Shown: piece after piece, positions 22,182 through 34,040 of the stretch
How the letters are laid out: every line of letters begins with the position of its first letter
Position numbering within the stretch: position 1 is the stretch's first letter
Origin: Cannabis sativa
Lineage: Eukaryota; Streptophyta; Magnoliopsida; Rosales; Cannabaceae
Length of the DNA: 64,000 nt
Direction: 5' to 3'
NCBI RefSeq assembly: GCF_029168945.1
Contig: NC_083602.1
Span: 47,987,442-48,051,441, forward strand
Notes under the pieces: generated by a model
The model's database searches: none
What the model was told of the DNA's origin: nothing
Seen by the model: the letters and a program-made list of their open reading frames with translations, nothing else
Translations under genes and position numbers: made by a program

Positions 22182-25100
22182 ATGCACCCAAGGCGGACTG
22201 GTAGGGGTGCCCGCGAGCTAGCTGGGCTCGGGGCTGCCGGTGAGGGAGAGAACCCTTTACCGCCACCTAATTGGGAACAGTTATATGCTGCTATGCAAGA
22301 AACTATTCGGCAGCAGGGTGAACAAATCAGAGAATTAAGAGAGCAGCGAGCTCAGCCTGCTCTAAATCTGAATCCTGATCCTCCGGCACCTCTAGTAGTG
22401 CCACCGGATGCAGGAAATCGTTTGGAACCATTATATGAACGGTTCGAAGCGAACCCGCCAGTGTTTGAGGGTGGTGCTGATCCACTCAAAGCAGAGCAAT
22501 GGATGAGTATGATAACATCCATTTTCGATTTTATGCGAGTTGAAGATAATGACCGGGTCAGGTGTGCTACCTATATGCTACGAGATGATGCCCGTATTTG
22601 GTGGGAGATTGTATCTCAGGGCCATGATCTGAATAATATGACCTGGGAAACTTTTCGGGCCTTATTTTTTGAGAAGTATTATAATGAGTCTATTAAGGCA
22701 GCAAAGGCAGAAGAGTTTATACGGTTAACTCAGGGTAGTATGACTGTGACAGAGTATGCTACTAAGTTTGATCGACTGGCAAAGTTTGCCTCAGATGAGG
22801 TGGCTACTGAAGCTGCTAGAAAAGCCAAGTTTATTCGGGGGCTGGATGAACACATCGCCCGGGATGTGATTGTTGCTTCTAAACAACCGGGGGTTGCCCG
22901 AACTTATGCTCAGATAGTTGAGTTGGCTTTAGTTTCTGAGGGTGCAGAGGCTCAGATACGAAAGAAAAATATTGCCAGAAGAGATTCATAGAAACAATCG
23001 GCGAGTCTTGGTTCGGGTAGGGGTACTGATCTTGGTGACCGCAGGAAAAGACCTAGTGAAACATCAGCAGCAGGCCCAAACAAAAGATTCCAGGGTAACC
23101 AAGGTTTCCGTCGTAGTGGGAATGAAAACTGGCGGACTTTTCCTGAATGTCCAAGGTGTAAAAGGCATCACCTGGGCGAGTGTCAGGCTAGGGCCTGTTT
23201 CCACTGTGGAATGGTGGGTCATATGAAGAGAAATTGTCCACAATTGCTACGGTTAGAGCAAAAGAAGGATGATACACCCGCTCCTGCTCGAGTGTTTGCC
23301 ATGACTCAAGCTGAGGCTGATGCTGGTCCATCTACTGTGACAGGTCAGCTTTCTGTTGCTGGTACTTTATTGACTGTATTAATTGATTCTGGTGCGACGC
23401 ATTCTTATATTTCAAGTAGAATAATTGAGCAGCTGAATAAACCTAGTGATGTGCTTTCTAGAGGTTTTGGAACCTTGTTGCCTACTGGGGAGTTGGTTAT
23501 CTCCAGCAGGTGGGTTCGATCCCTTCCAGTGTTTGTGGAAGGAAGAGAGTTATCAGTTGATCTGATAGAATTAAATCTGGAGGATTTTGATGTTATTTTG
23601 GGGATGGATTGGCTTGCTAAATACAACGCCACCATTGATTGTAAAAGAAAGATGGTAACTTTTCAGCCTGAGGGCGAGGACCCTTTTGTATTTGTGGGTA
23701 AGATGCAAGGATCTCGGATTCCCTTAATTTCAGCCCTTAAGGCAAGGGATTTGTTGTGTGAAGGGTGCATTGGTTTCCTGGCAAGTGTTGTGGATATTTC
23801 CAGGGAACCACTAGCGGGACCGGAGCATGTCCCAGTAGTTCGAGAATTTCTGGATGTGTTCCCAGAAGAGTTACCAGGGTTGCCACCAAAACGTGAAATT
23901 GATTTTGAGATTGATTTAATACCAGGAGCTGAGCCTGTATCGAAAGCTCCCTACAGGATGGCACCTGCAGAGCTGAAAGAGTTAAAAGTTCAATTACAGG
24001 GGATGATGGATTTAAAATTTACTAGACCTAGTACTTCACCTTGGGGTGCACCAGTTTTGTTTGTGAAAAAGAAAGATGGAACATTACGAATGTGTATAGA
24101 TTATCGGGAGTTAAACAAATTAACAGTGAAGAACAAGTACCCTCTGCCAAGAATAGATGATTTATTTGATCAGTTGCAGGGTAAAACTGTCTTTTCTAAG
24201 ATTGATCTTCGATCTGGTTATCACCAACTGAGGATTCGAGAGGAGGATATTCCCAAGACAGCTTTTCGGACCCGGTATGGTCATTATGAATTCTTGGTAA
24301 TGTCCTTCGGATTAACAAATGCCCCGGCAGCATTTATGGATTTGATGAACCGAGTGTTCAAAGATTTTCTGGATGATTTTGTTATTGTCTTTATCGATGA
24401 TATTCTAATTTATTCAGACTCGGAAGAGACTCACGAAAGACATCTTCGAATGGTATTACAACGTCTCAGGGAGCATAAGTTGTATGCCAAATTTAAGAAA
24501 TGTGAATTTTGGTTACCTCAGGTGAGTTTCTTGGGGCATGTGGTGAGTAAAGATGGTATTTTAGTGGATCCAGTAAAGATTGAAGCAGTGCGTGACTGGC
24601 CTCGACCTAAGTCAGCAACTGAAGTTAGAAGTTTCCTGGGGTTAGCAGGGTATTACCGAAGATTTGTTGAGGGCTTTGCAAAGATTTCTACGCCTTTAAC
24701 TGAGTTGACCCGAAAGAATTGTAAGTTTGTTTGGACTGACAAGTGTGAAGGTAGTTTCCAGGAATTGAAGCAAAGGTTGATTACCGCTCCTGTGCTAACC
24801 TTACCAAAAGGTGACGAAAAGTTTGTGATTTATTGTGATGCGTCCAAACAAGGGTTAGGTTGTGTTCTTATGCAATCAGGGAAAGTGATTGCTTATGCAT
24901 CCAGGCAATTGAAGGAGTATGAGCAACGATATCCTACCCATGATATTGAATTAGCAGCGGTTGTCTTTGCACTAAAAGTTTGGCGTCACTATCTGTACGG
25001 TGAGAAGTGTGAAATTTATACAGATCACAAAAGCCTCAAGTACTTTTTCACTCAGAAGGATTTAAATATGAGACAACGACGATGGTTAGAACTGGTCAAG

Positions 25101-25433
25101 GATTATGACTGCGAGATTCTCTACCACCCTGGTAAAGCAAATGTGGTAGCGGATGCTCTAAGTCGGAAAGGACCAGGGCAAGTTTGTGAACTAAAGGAAA
25201 TCTCAGCCAAGTTGGCTGAGGATATGACGAGAGCGGGAATTGAATTTGTAATTGGAAAACTTGCTAATATCACCATACAATCTAATCTATTGGAAAGAAT
25301 TAGAGTAGCCCAACAAGGTGACCTTGAGCTACAGGGACATAAGGAGAGGTTAGAGGCTGGATTGGCAAGAGACTTTTCATGCTTATCTGATGGGTTGTTG
25401 CGATACAAAAACAGAATACGTATCTTAGGTTGA
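22182..25433 (+). pseudogene. Tekay D gag, protease, RT and RNase H (one internal stop)
   Basis: One frame from ATG 22182 (MHPRRTGRGARELAG), chosen because it follows the acceptor-like CAG, is broken only by TAG at 22989-22991, between the gag core ([26 protein letters not shown]) and the zinc knuckle [14 protein letters not shown] (about 23199-23240). After it come protease [14 protein letters not shown] with FIDDILIYS near 24392, gypsy RNase [12 protein letters not shown] and [13 protein letters not shown]. It ends at 25433 through a one-base shift. The TAG is followed by AAACAATCG and is most simply a CAG-to-TAG change. Encodes virus-like particle protein and replication enzymes in the family. 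Confidence 0.88.
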
Positions 25434-25435
25434 CA

Positions 25436-26715
25436 AAGAAATCAGACAAGAGATTCTTGATGAATCTCATACTACACCGTACTCCTTACACCCGGGAACA
25501 ACCAAGATGTATCATGATGTGAAAGCTTTATACTGGTGGCCGGGTATGAAGAGGGATATTGTTGAATATGTGTCAAAATGCTTAACCTGTCAACAAATTA
25601 AAGCAGAACACCAAAGGCCGGCAGGTTTGCTTCAACCTTTAAAGATTCCTGAATGGAAATGGGAAGACATCACCATGGATTTTGTGGTGGGATTACCCAG
25701 AACAGTTGGGTATTATGATTCTATTTGGGTGATAGTGGACCGATATACGAAGTCTGCTCACTTTCTCCCGGTGAGGACAACGTATACAGTGGATCAATAT
25801 GCTGATTTGTATATTAAGGAAATAGTTCGACTTCATGGTGCCCCAAAGTCGATAGTTTCAGATCGAGATCCAAAATTTACATCCAAGTTCTGGGGAAGTT
25901 TACAGCAAGCAATGGGTACTAAGTTGAGATTCAGTACAGCTTTTCATCCTCAAACCGATGGACAATCTGAAAGAACTATTCAGATACTTGAGGATATGTT
26001 GAGGGCATGTATAATGGACTTTGAAGGTTCTTGGAACAAGTACCTACCTCTGATTGAATTTTCTTATAACAATAGTTATCAGAGTACCATTGGCATGGCT
26101 CCGTATGAGATGCTTTATGGAAGGAAATGTCGATCACCTATTCACTGGGATGAGGCTGGTGAACGTAGGTATCTTGGACCTGAAGCTGTCCAAAGAACGA
26201 GCGAGGCTATTGAGAAGATTCGAGCTCGTATGCTTGCTTCCCAAAGTAGACAGAAAAGCTACGCGGATCCAAAGCGTAGAGATGTTGAATTCCAAGTTGG
26301 GGATTTTGTTTTTCTTCGGGTGTCCCCAATGAAGGGAATTCGAAGGTTCGGGAAGAAGGGAAAGTTGAGTCCCAGATTTATTGGTCCATTTGAGATTCTT
26401 GAGAAAGTAGGTCAGGTAGCTTATCGGTTAGCTCTACCTCCTGCCTTATCTGGGGTTCATAATGTGTTTCATGTCTCGATGCTTCGGAAATATGTATCTG
26501 ATACAACTCATATCTTAAGTTATGAAGACATTGAGCTTCAAACCGACCTGTCATATGAAGAACAACCAGTACAGATCTTAGACAGGAAAGAAAAGGTGTT
26601 GCGAAACAAGACTATTCCACTAGTCAAAGTGTTGTGGCGGAACAGCAAAGTTGAAGAAGCGACTTGGGAATTAGAGCCGCAGATGCGGGAGTTGTATCCC
26701 GAGCTTTTCAGGTAA
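25436..26715 (+). pseudogene. Tekay D integrase with C-terminal chromodomain
   Basis: Continues pol in the +1 frame after the shift near 25430. The H2C2 region ends CLTCQQIK. The core carries the D-D-E residues in [22 protein letters not shown] and [31 protein letters not shown] segment follows, then a chromodomain of about 50 residues ([26 protein letters not shown]) before TAA at 26715. The chromodomain marks a chromovirus and is thought to steer insertion towards modified chromatin. The open part (from ATG 25507) is 402 codons and intact except for the upstream shift. Confidence 0.88.
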
Positions 26716-26737
26716 ATTTCGAGGACGAAATTCCTAT

Positions 26738-26751
26738 AAGTGGGGGATAGT
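26738..26751 (+). other. Tekay D polypurine tract
   Basis: AAGTGGGGGATAGT directly before the 3' LTR start TGTAATATCC; expected plus-strand primer. Confidence 0.75.
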
Positions 26752-28794
26752 TGTAATATCCCAGAAAATAAATAATATTTAAATGGACATATTTTATTAA
26801 ATATGTAATTACTTGGAAAATGAAGTAGGATTATGATCTTACTTAGGTAAATTGTTGAGAAATTATTTAATGAAATACGTTATTTTGGGCCCGGTAATTG
26901 TGGAAATTTAGCTATGTGGTTAGCAATGTCACGACATTAAATGAAAGAATTATTTTGAGAATATCCCGGATTAAGTTAGAATTTTATTAGGATGTCGGAT
27001 TGGGGAATTAGTAAAATTACCAAAATGCCCCTAGGGTTTCTAAAAAAAAAATTTTATTTACTTGTGAGAGGGGTAAAGTAGGAATTCAAGAAAATATTTT
27101 TTTTGACTTTTCTTTTCTTTTCTTTGCTGCTGCCTTTTGTTATAAAAAGGAAGGAATTTTTTTTAAAAAAAAAAAGAAATCAAAGCATTTTAAAAAGGAA
27201 GAAAAGCTTCCTTCCAAGACAAGTAACCAAATTTTCTCAACCTTCTTCTCTTCTTCCTTCGAGCAAACTGAACCAGCTTCTAGAGGGATTGTTTTGCTTT
27301 AGCCAACATCAATTTTCAGAGCTAAACTCCATCTCCAAGTTAACCTTGCACCCTAGGTAAGTTCATCCTTTTAGTTTTGGTGTTTTCTTAGGTTTTCAAG
27401 CTAGGTTTTGTTACTTTTTTGAAAATTTTCAAAGCTGTAGGTTTAGTGAAGGTGTAGGTTTGTTATCCAAGTTAAATAAGGTCTGTTAATGCATGTTTGG
27501 ATTGAATTCATGGCTGTTGGGATTGATTGGTGAGTGAGAAAGCTAAAAGAAACTTGATTTCTTCACTTGAGTGTGTGATTTCAAGCTAGAGATTGAACCA
27601 TTGTGTTTTGCAGCTTAGGTTATGTCATATGTATGTTAATAAACTGTTCTGGAAAGTTTGGATAGGTTTGGAGGGGTTTTGGTTCGATTTTGGTGAAAAG
27701 GAACTTTTGTTCCTGGTCTGCCAGAACCGGTCGACCGGATGGGTTCTGGTATACCAGAACCGGTCGACCGGTTGTCTGCAGGGGAGAATTTCTTCGGGTT
27801 TGTTTTATGTTCAGTTTTGACCCGGGGAGTTGTGTACTATCTGTTTTAAATTAAATATGGGATGCTTGACCTAAATTAGGGTTGTTGGGAGTTAGGTTAC
27901 ATTTGATTTCTAAATTAGGGTTTTAATCCGGAATATTATGTTAAGGTATTTATTGTGTTTCAATTGTCGTGACATAGGACCGGGATTGCCTAGCTTGTTT
28001 TTCCACCCAGGTCGGCCATATTCTTGACTTCTGAATTAAGGTAAGAAAAGTGGTAAGCACCGTATGTGGTTAAAAATCAATGAATGAAAGGAGGTGATTT
28101 TGATTATTAACATGATGTTGATTAAAGCTTATTAAGCCTAGGTTATTACCTAGGGTTGGAAACGGTTATTACCGTTATGAGTAATTACTCATGAAACCGC
28201 GGTTAGGTTTCTTACTTATCGTTTGCGTTATCGGGCAACGATAGTGACATATTCAGCTCGTATGTAACGAGTGGTAAAAGTGGTACTTTATTAAGTACCA
28301 GGAATGTATGATGTTTAAGGAAATGCTTATTATTATCGAATAGTGAGTAAACATAATGGCATGAGAATAAGTTGTTAATCATTTTCTTTCAATTATTGTT
28401 TTAGTCACTTTCTTGCTGAGTCTCTGTGACTCACTGGTGCTTTATGGTGCAGGTAAAGGAAAAGCTAAAGTCGAACAACCATGAGTTATGGTCACAGCAG
28501 CAATGTACATACCAGCCGCAGGCAGCCCAGTTTACAGGATGCTCTATTTTGGTTGTATTTTGGAAAATATAAAGATTATGTTGTAAAATACTTTGAAACC
28601 AGTTTGTAAATATTTTGGAAACAGGGGGACCCCATAAATCATGTTACTTATCTTTTGTTAAATAGTTTAAAGGTTGAGTTTTAACTATCAAAATTTTTAA
28701 TTACCCACACTTTTAGTATAATTACATCTTATATAATTATTGGTATTTTAAATAAGTGCACACACGTGGCGTCCCTGTTGGACAGGGCGTTACA
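26752..28794 (+). repeat. Tekay D 3' LTR (2043 bp)
   Basis: Same ends and length as the 5' LTR. Scattered differences include C/T changes near 27286 and 27300, and a cluster at about 28511-28538 (CAGCCGCAGG versus CGGCGCGGG in the 5' LTR). The TATA box copy is at 27141-27148. Followed by the target duplicate ATACT. Confidence 0.93.
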
Positions 28795-28799
28795 ATACT

Positions 28800-29983
28800 T
28801 GATAAACAGGACACCTACACCTCACCTACAACACAAAACACCTCATGAATTGCTATACAACAAACCTCCTGCTTATGACCATCTCCGAACCTTTGGGTGC
28901 TTGGCTTATGCATCTTCCTTACCAAGTAAGAGACATAAATTCTCTCCGAGAGCACATGCTTCAATTTTTATTGGCTATCCCAATGGAATGAAAGCCTACA
29001 CTCTACTTGATATAGCCACCAACACCATTTTCTATTCTAGAGATGTGATTTTCTATGAGAATGTTTTTCCCCTCAAAGGATCTACTACTCATGATCTCAA
29101 CCTGTTTTTCTCTCAGCACACTGCAAAAAATAAATCCAAGCCTTGTCCTGCTGCACCTGCTGCAACACCAGTACCTATAGACATTGAACCTGGTATTTCA
29201 CACCAGCAAACTACAACATCAACACTTCCAGGACCAAAATCTGCAGAACCTCAAGCACAACAACGCTCCCCTCAAATCCTTGCTGCCACAAAAACCAAAA
29301 CAGGCAGAAAAATAAATAAACCAGGCCATCTCAAGGACTTTGTGTGTCAAAACTCCACTGCACACCCCCTTGACAAATACCTATCCTATAATAGACTCCA
29401 CAAAAATTTTCGAAATGCTATACTTCAAGCATATATCGAGCTTGAACCTACTTCCTATAGCCAAGCCAAACAATATTCTCAATGGCTAAAAGCTATGGGC
29501 AATGAGTTTTTTGCTCTAAAGAAAAACAATACATGGAAAATAGTATCCCTTCCCCCTGGATGCCATGTAATTGGAAATAAATGGGTGTACAAAATCAAAT
29601 ATAACTCCAAAGGAGAGGTTGAAAGACATAAAGCACGCTCAGTTGCAAAAGGATACAACCAACAACATGGCATTGATTATGTAGAAACTTTTGCACCAGT
29701 TGCAAACTTTAACACTATAAAACTTCTCTTTGCTCTCACTGCCAAAAATAATTGGGAATTACATCAAATTGACATCAATAATGCCTTTTTACATGGTGAT
29801 CTTACTGAAGATGTTTATGTCCATTCCCAAAGGCTATGTCCATGATGGTGATCTCCCTCCAAATGCTGTTTGCAAACTAAACAAAAGCCTATATGGTTTA
29901 AAACAATCATCCAGGCAATGGTTTGCCAAACTCAGCTCCACTCTCCTTGATATTGGTTTCAAACAATCACCCAATGACCATTC
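28800..29983 (+). pseudogene. Copia C integrase C-terminus and first part of RT
   Basis: Resumes exactly after Tekay D: LINRTPTPHLQHKTPHELL, GCLAYASSLPSKRHKFSPR, IGYPNGMKAYTLLD. A Pro/Gln-rich linker follows, then RVT_2 (WLKAMGNEFFALKKNNTWK, VIGNKWVYKIKYN, HGIDYVETFAPVANF, DINNAFLHGDL). A frameshift near 29815 moves the frame to SIPKGYVHDGDLPP and SLYGLKQSSRQWF, which runs to SPNDHS at the solo LTR (29984). The RT copies RNA to DNA in copia particles; split, so inactive. Confidence 0.87.
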
Positions 29984-31843
29984 TGTTGGAAATATTTTAC
30001 CAGGATCTAGATTTACTACCAAGTATGTTTTATTAACATCCTAATATGAATTCTGAAACAATGAAATAAACACATATAAAGTTTAGTAAACCTTACATTG
30101 GGTGCAGTGGAATATAATGACTCCTTCCATTCAGATCTCTAGCCCTTGATTCTTTTCTGTAGCAGAGCAAAATCAAGATTTGAACCTGGATCTTTTTCTC
30201 TCCTTCCTTGATGTTGATTCTCCTTCTTTGTTGTTTGGATTCTCCTACAGTCTTACACACTATGATTGAGATACCACTTGATGTGTGTGGGCACTACTCT
30301 ATCACTCAAGGATTTCGAAATTGAAGATAGGAAAAGAGAGAGAGAGGGGCGGCTATGGCTTTCTCTGAAAGAAACAATGTGCAAGTCATAGTTTCCTGAA
30401 GCCATCACTTTCTTTTTATAGAATGCCATCTAGGTTTAGGTTAGAATTGTATGGCATTAAAATAATGAAAAATATAAATGGTAATTCCTTTACAAAGTGG
30501 CCGGCCATATTAGGGTAATGGGCCTCACTTTGCAACTTTCCCATTTTGTCATTTTTTCAATCCCATTTACTCAAAAATGCCAATTTTCCAATTTAACCAT
30601 TTAAATGCCAATTCTAATTATTTAATAACTAAACATTAATTAGTAAATAATATTGTCATTTAATATATTTATTAATTTAGATATATAAAGTCTCTTAATT
30701 AATAAATAAACCTAGAATCTCTTTTCTTTACAATTTCGCCCTTGCTTAGTGAAAATTTATAAACTAGACATAGTCTAACTTTAGAATTAGAATTGATTAA
30801 TCAAAATCAATTCACTGAGTCTTACAAGCAGTATGGTCTCAACTAGTATGGGGACCATGGGCCTATATTTCCGAGCTTCCAATAAGTCGAACCGAATTTA
30901 CCAAGTAAATTCCCTAACTTGTTAATTCCTTATTGAATCCACACTTAGAAATTGGAATTGCACTCTCAGCCATATAGAACGCTCTATATGTTCCACGATA
31001 TAGATACGTCATTAGTTATCCATTGTTATAATCCTAATTTGATCAATGACCCTCTAATAGATGATCTACATTGAATAGGCACTAAATTACCGTTACACCT
31101 TCAATGTATTTTATCCTTAAAACACTTAGATTTGTATAAATGATATTTCAGCAAGGTTAAATGAGATCTCCACCATTTATCTCTGTTTAGCCAAGCTCGA
31201 AGGATATCATCGTTTCACTTCTAAATTCCTATAGAAGTTATAGACCCCATATTTATGTTAGCGCTCCCACTCAATTATACTATCATGTTCCCAAAATGTA
31301 CGTATCACCCTGACCCAAAAGTAGGATTAACTAACAAATCAAAAAACATGTATAATACTCTTGAGATCGAACCTAACCATATCAGGATTAAGATCATTTG
31401 AACTAGGATCAACAGGTGATATTGAATTGAATAGATATTACGGTAAATTTTAATATATCTAATCAAAGTTCAATATTGGTCCCTTCCGATGTATACTCCA
31501 TACATCCGATATTGGTAAACTTTGCCAATGCCCTGGAAAGGACATAACACTTATCCAAGGTGTAAGAATACCTATCGCTGATTATATCATGCAAGTCTAA
31601 ATCCAGTGAACTAACAAATCAGGGAATAAACTTTCGAACATATAATTAAGATTATATTCCACTGTGCTGACAACACTATAATCATTAACAAATTCATATG
31701 TTTTGGACTTAAATAGAATTCATAAATTAAATCATGAAATAAATCATGTGAACCATGCAACGTAAAATGTTATTTCTAATCTTTATTAATAAGTAAATCT
31801 GATTATATTGAAATGGGTTTAATTTAGGGTACAAAACCCAACA
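29984..31843 (-). repeat. Solo LTR of the copia A/B family in copia C (1860 bp)
   Basis: On the minus strand it begins TGTTGGGTTTTGTACC and ends TTTCCAACA. The duplicated target CATTC (29979-29983, 31844-31848) is perfect, and removing the LTR joins copia C RT from SPNDHS to LFIHYSTNFLALLVYVDD. No internal sequence or polypurine tract accompanies it, hence a solo LTR. Confidence 0.9.
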
Positions 31844-31848
31844 CATTC

Positions 31849-32168
31849 TCTATTCATTATTCTACCAACTTCCTAGCACTGTTAGTTTATGTCGATGACA
31901 TAATCATTGCTAGCAATAATCATAACGATGCCTCTGCTTTCAAGCTATTCCTGCACTCAAAATTCCACCTCAAAGATCTGGGTTCCCCTCGATTCTTTCT
32001 TGGATTGGAAATCGCTCGATCAAAAGCAGGAATAGCTATCTCTTAGAGGCCCTTCATACTCCAACTCCTATCTGAATCAGGTTCCCTTGGCACCAAAGTT
32101 GTCTCTACACCAATGGATGCTAATACCTCCCTTAGCAAGGACAATGGACCATCGGTTGCTGATCCTAC
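31849..32168 (+). pseudogene. Copia C RT, catalytic part, truncated by copia B
   Basis: Carries the RT active site LALLVYVDDIIIASNN, then FHLKDLGSPRFFLGLEIARS, a TAG at 32044-32046 (most likely CAG changed) and TKVVSTPMDANTSLSKD. It stops where the copia B 3' LTR begins at 32169, after CCTAC. The rest of copia C should continue beyond the right end of the nested block, outside this window. Confidence 0.85.
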
Positions 32169-34040
32169 TGTTGGAATTTATTTTACCAGGACCTTAGATC
32201 TACTCACAAGTATGTTGTTTAACACTTTAAATATGAACTTCTAAAACGATAATAAACACATATAAAGTTTAGGGAACCTTACATTGGTTGCAGCGGAATA
32301 ATATGTCTCCTTCCACTCAGATCTCTAACTCTTGTATCCTTTCTGTCGCAGAGTATCACCAAGATCTGAGTCTGAATGTCCTTCTCTTCAATTTGGATTC
32401 TTCACGATCTTCCAGACTATGATTGAGGTACCACTTGATGTGTGTGGGCACTACTCTATCACTCAAGGTATTCGAGAATTAGAAGAAGAAGAGAGAGAGG
32501 GGGTCGGCTATAGAAGGATAGTGAGTGGCTCAATTTTCTGAAGGCAATCTCTTGAATCACTTGGAAACTCTTATTTTGGTGTGAGCCATCACTGTCTATT
32601 TATAGGTAACCACTAGGTTTAGGTTAGTAATTATTTGGCATTAAAATAATGAAAATATTAATTGGAAAAAACCTCTCCAAGTGGTCGGCCATGGTGTTAA
32701 TGGGCCCCACTTGGAATTTTGCAATTTTAACAATTTTCATTTTTATTTTCTCAAAAACGCCAATTTTCTAATTCTAACCATTTAAATGCCAAAACGAATT
32801 ATTTAACAACTAAAATAAATTATTAAATAATATTTTCATTTAACATAATTATTAATTAGACATATAGAGTCTCTTAATTAATAAATAAAACCAAGAATCT
32901 CTTTTCTTCACAATTTTGCCCTTGCTTAGTGAAAATTCATAAGCCAGACATAGTCTAATTCTAGAATTTTAATTGATTAACCAAAACCAATTACCTGAGT
33001 CTTACAAGCAGTATAGTCTCAACTAGAATGGGGACCATGGACCTATATTACTGAGCTTCCAATAAGCCGAACTGAATTTAGCAAGTAAATTCCCTAACTT
33101 ATTAATTCCTTGTTGAATTCACTTTTAGAACTTGGAATTGCACTCTCAGTTATATAGAGCGCTCTATATGTTCCACCATATAGATACGCTATCACATTTA
33201 ACCATCGTTATAATCTTAATTTGATCAAATATCCTCTATATAGATGATTTACACCGAGTAGGAATAAATTTACCGTTTCACCCCTCAATGTATTTTGCTC
33301 CTTAAAACACTTAGCTACCTATAAATGATGTTTTAGTGAACTAAAATATAATCACTGAAATAAGAGCTCTTCTATTTACTTCTATTTAACTAAGCTCGAA
33401 GGAAATCATCACTTGACTTCTAAACACCTATAGAAGCTATAGATTCCATATTTATGTTTAGCGCTCCCACTCAATCATACTATCATGTTCCCAAAATGTA
33501 CGTATCACCCTGACCCAAAAGTATACTTAAGTAACAAATCAAAGAACATGAATAGCACTCCTGAGATTGAGCCTAAGCATATCAAGATTTAGACCTTTTG
33601 ATCTAAGATCAACTAGTGATATTGACTTGGAAAGATACAACAGTAAGTACTATAATATCTTAACTAAGATCAATATTGGTCCAGTCCAATGTATACTCCA
33701 TACATTCGAAACTAGTATACTTTGCCAATGTTCTGGAAAGAACATTACACTTATGCAAAGTGTAAGTATACTTCATCGCTGATTATCACATCAGTGTAAA
33801 TCCAAAGCACTGATGAAACAGGGACTTAGTCTTTTGAATGATATAATCACAATCACATTCCACTGTGTTGACATCACTGTAATTGTGAATGAATATATGT
33901 TCTGGACTTAACAGATTTTGTGCATATATTAAACCATAAGCATGAAAACTACATGTTAACATAAATCACTTCTAATTCTCTTATTGATAACAAATCAGGT
34001 TAGATTGTAATGGGTTTTATTTAGGGCATAAAACCCAACA
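32169..34040 (-). repeat. Copia B 3' LTR (1872 bp)
   Basis: On the minus strand it begins TGTTGGGTTTTATGCCC after a polypurine tract (complement at 34041-34060) and ends TTCCAACA. The TATA box reads as TATTTATA on the plus strand at 32597-32604. Adjacent host bases are CCTAC; the matching duplicate is outside the window. Confidence 0.83.

Larger units (their letters stand above)
19898..28794 (+). mobile_element. Tekay/Del-like chromodomain Ty3/gypsy element D (8897 bp, complete)
   Basis: Two 2043-bp LTRs (19898-21940, 26752-28794) with TGTAA/TTACA termini, a primer binding site, gag-pol with chromodomain, and a polypurine tract. The target duplication ATACT (19893-19897, 28795-28799) is perfect. 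It split the integrase of copia C. The LTRs differ at roughly ten positions by eye, so the insertion is recent. Coding lesions are few: one nonsense codon and one frameshift. Confidence 0.95.
17487..32168 (+). mobile_element. Ty1/copia element C, interrupted and 3'-truncated
   Basis: Collinear copia pieces (gag, protease, integrase, RT) are found at 17687-19897, 28800-29983 and 31849-32168. They are split by Tekay D (duplicated target ATACT) and by a solo LTR (duplicated target CATTC), and cut at 32168 inside RT by copia B. Removing the insertions restores continuous copia order. It is the oldest element of this nest, being host to the others. The short LTR and gag type (NSGDLPGLTLVS) resemble Ale/Retrofit-like copia elements; this lineage guess is weak. 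Confidence 0.85.

Noticed and set aside
22989..22991. In-frame TAG in Tekay D gag as a programmed readthrough stop.
   Set aside because: It lies before the zinc knuckle, within Gag, and neither E nor F has a stop there. A simple CAG-to-TAG mutation is more likely.
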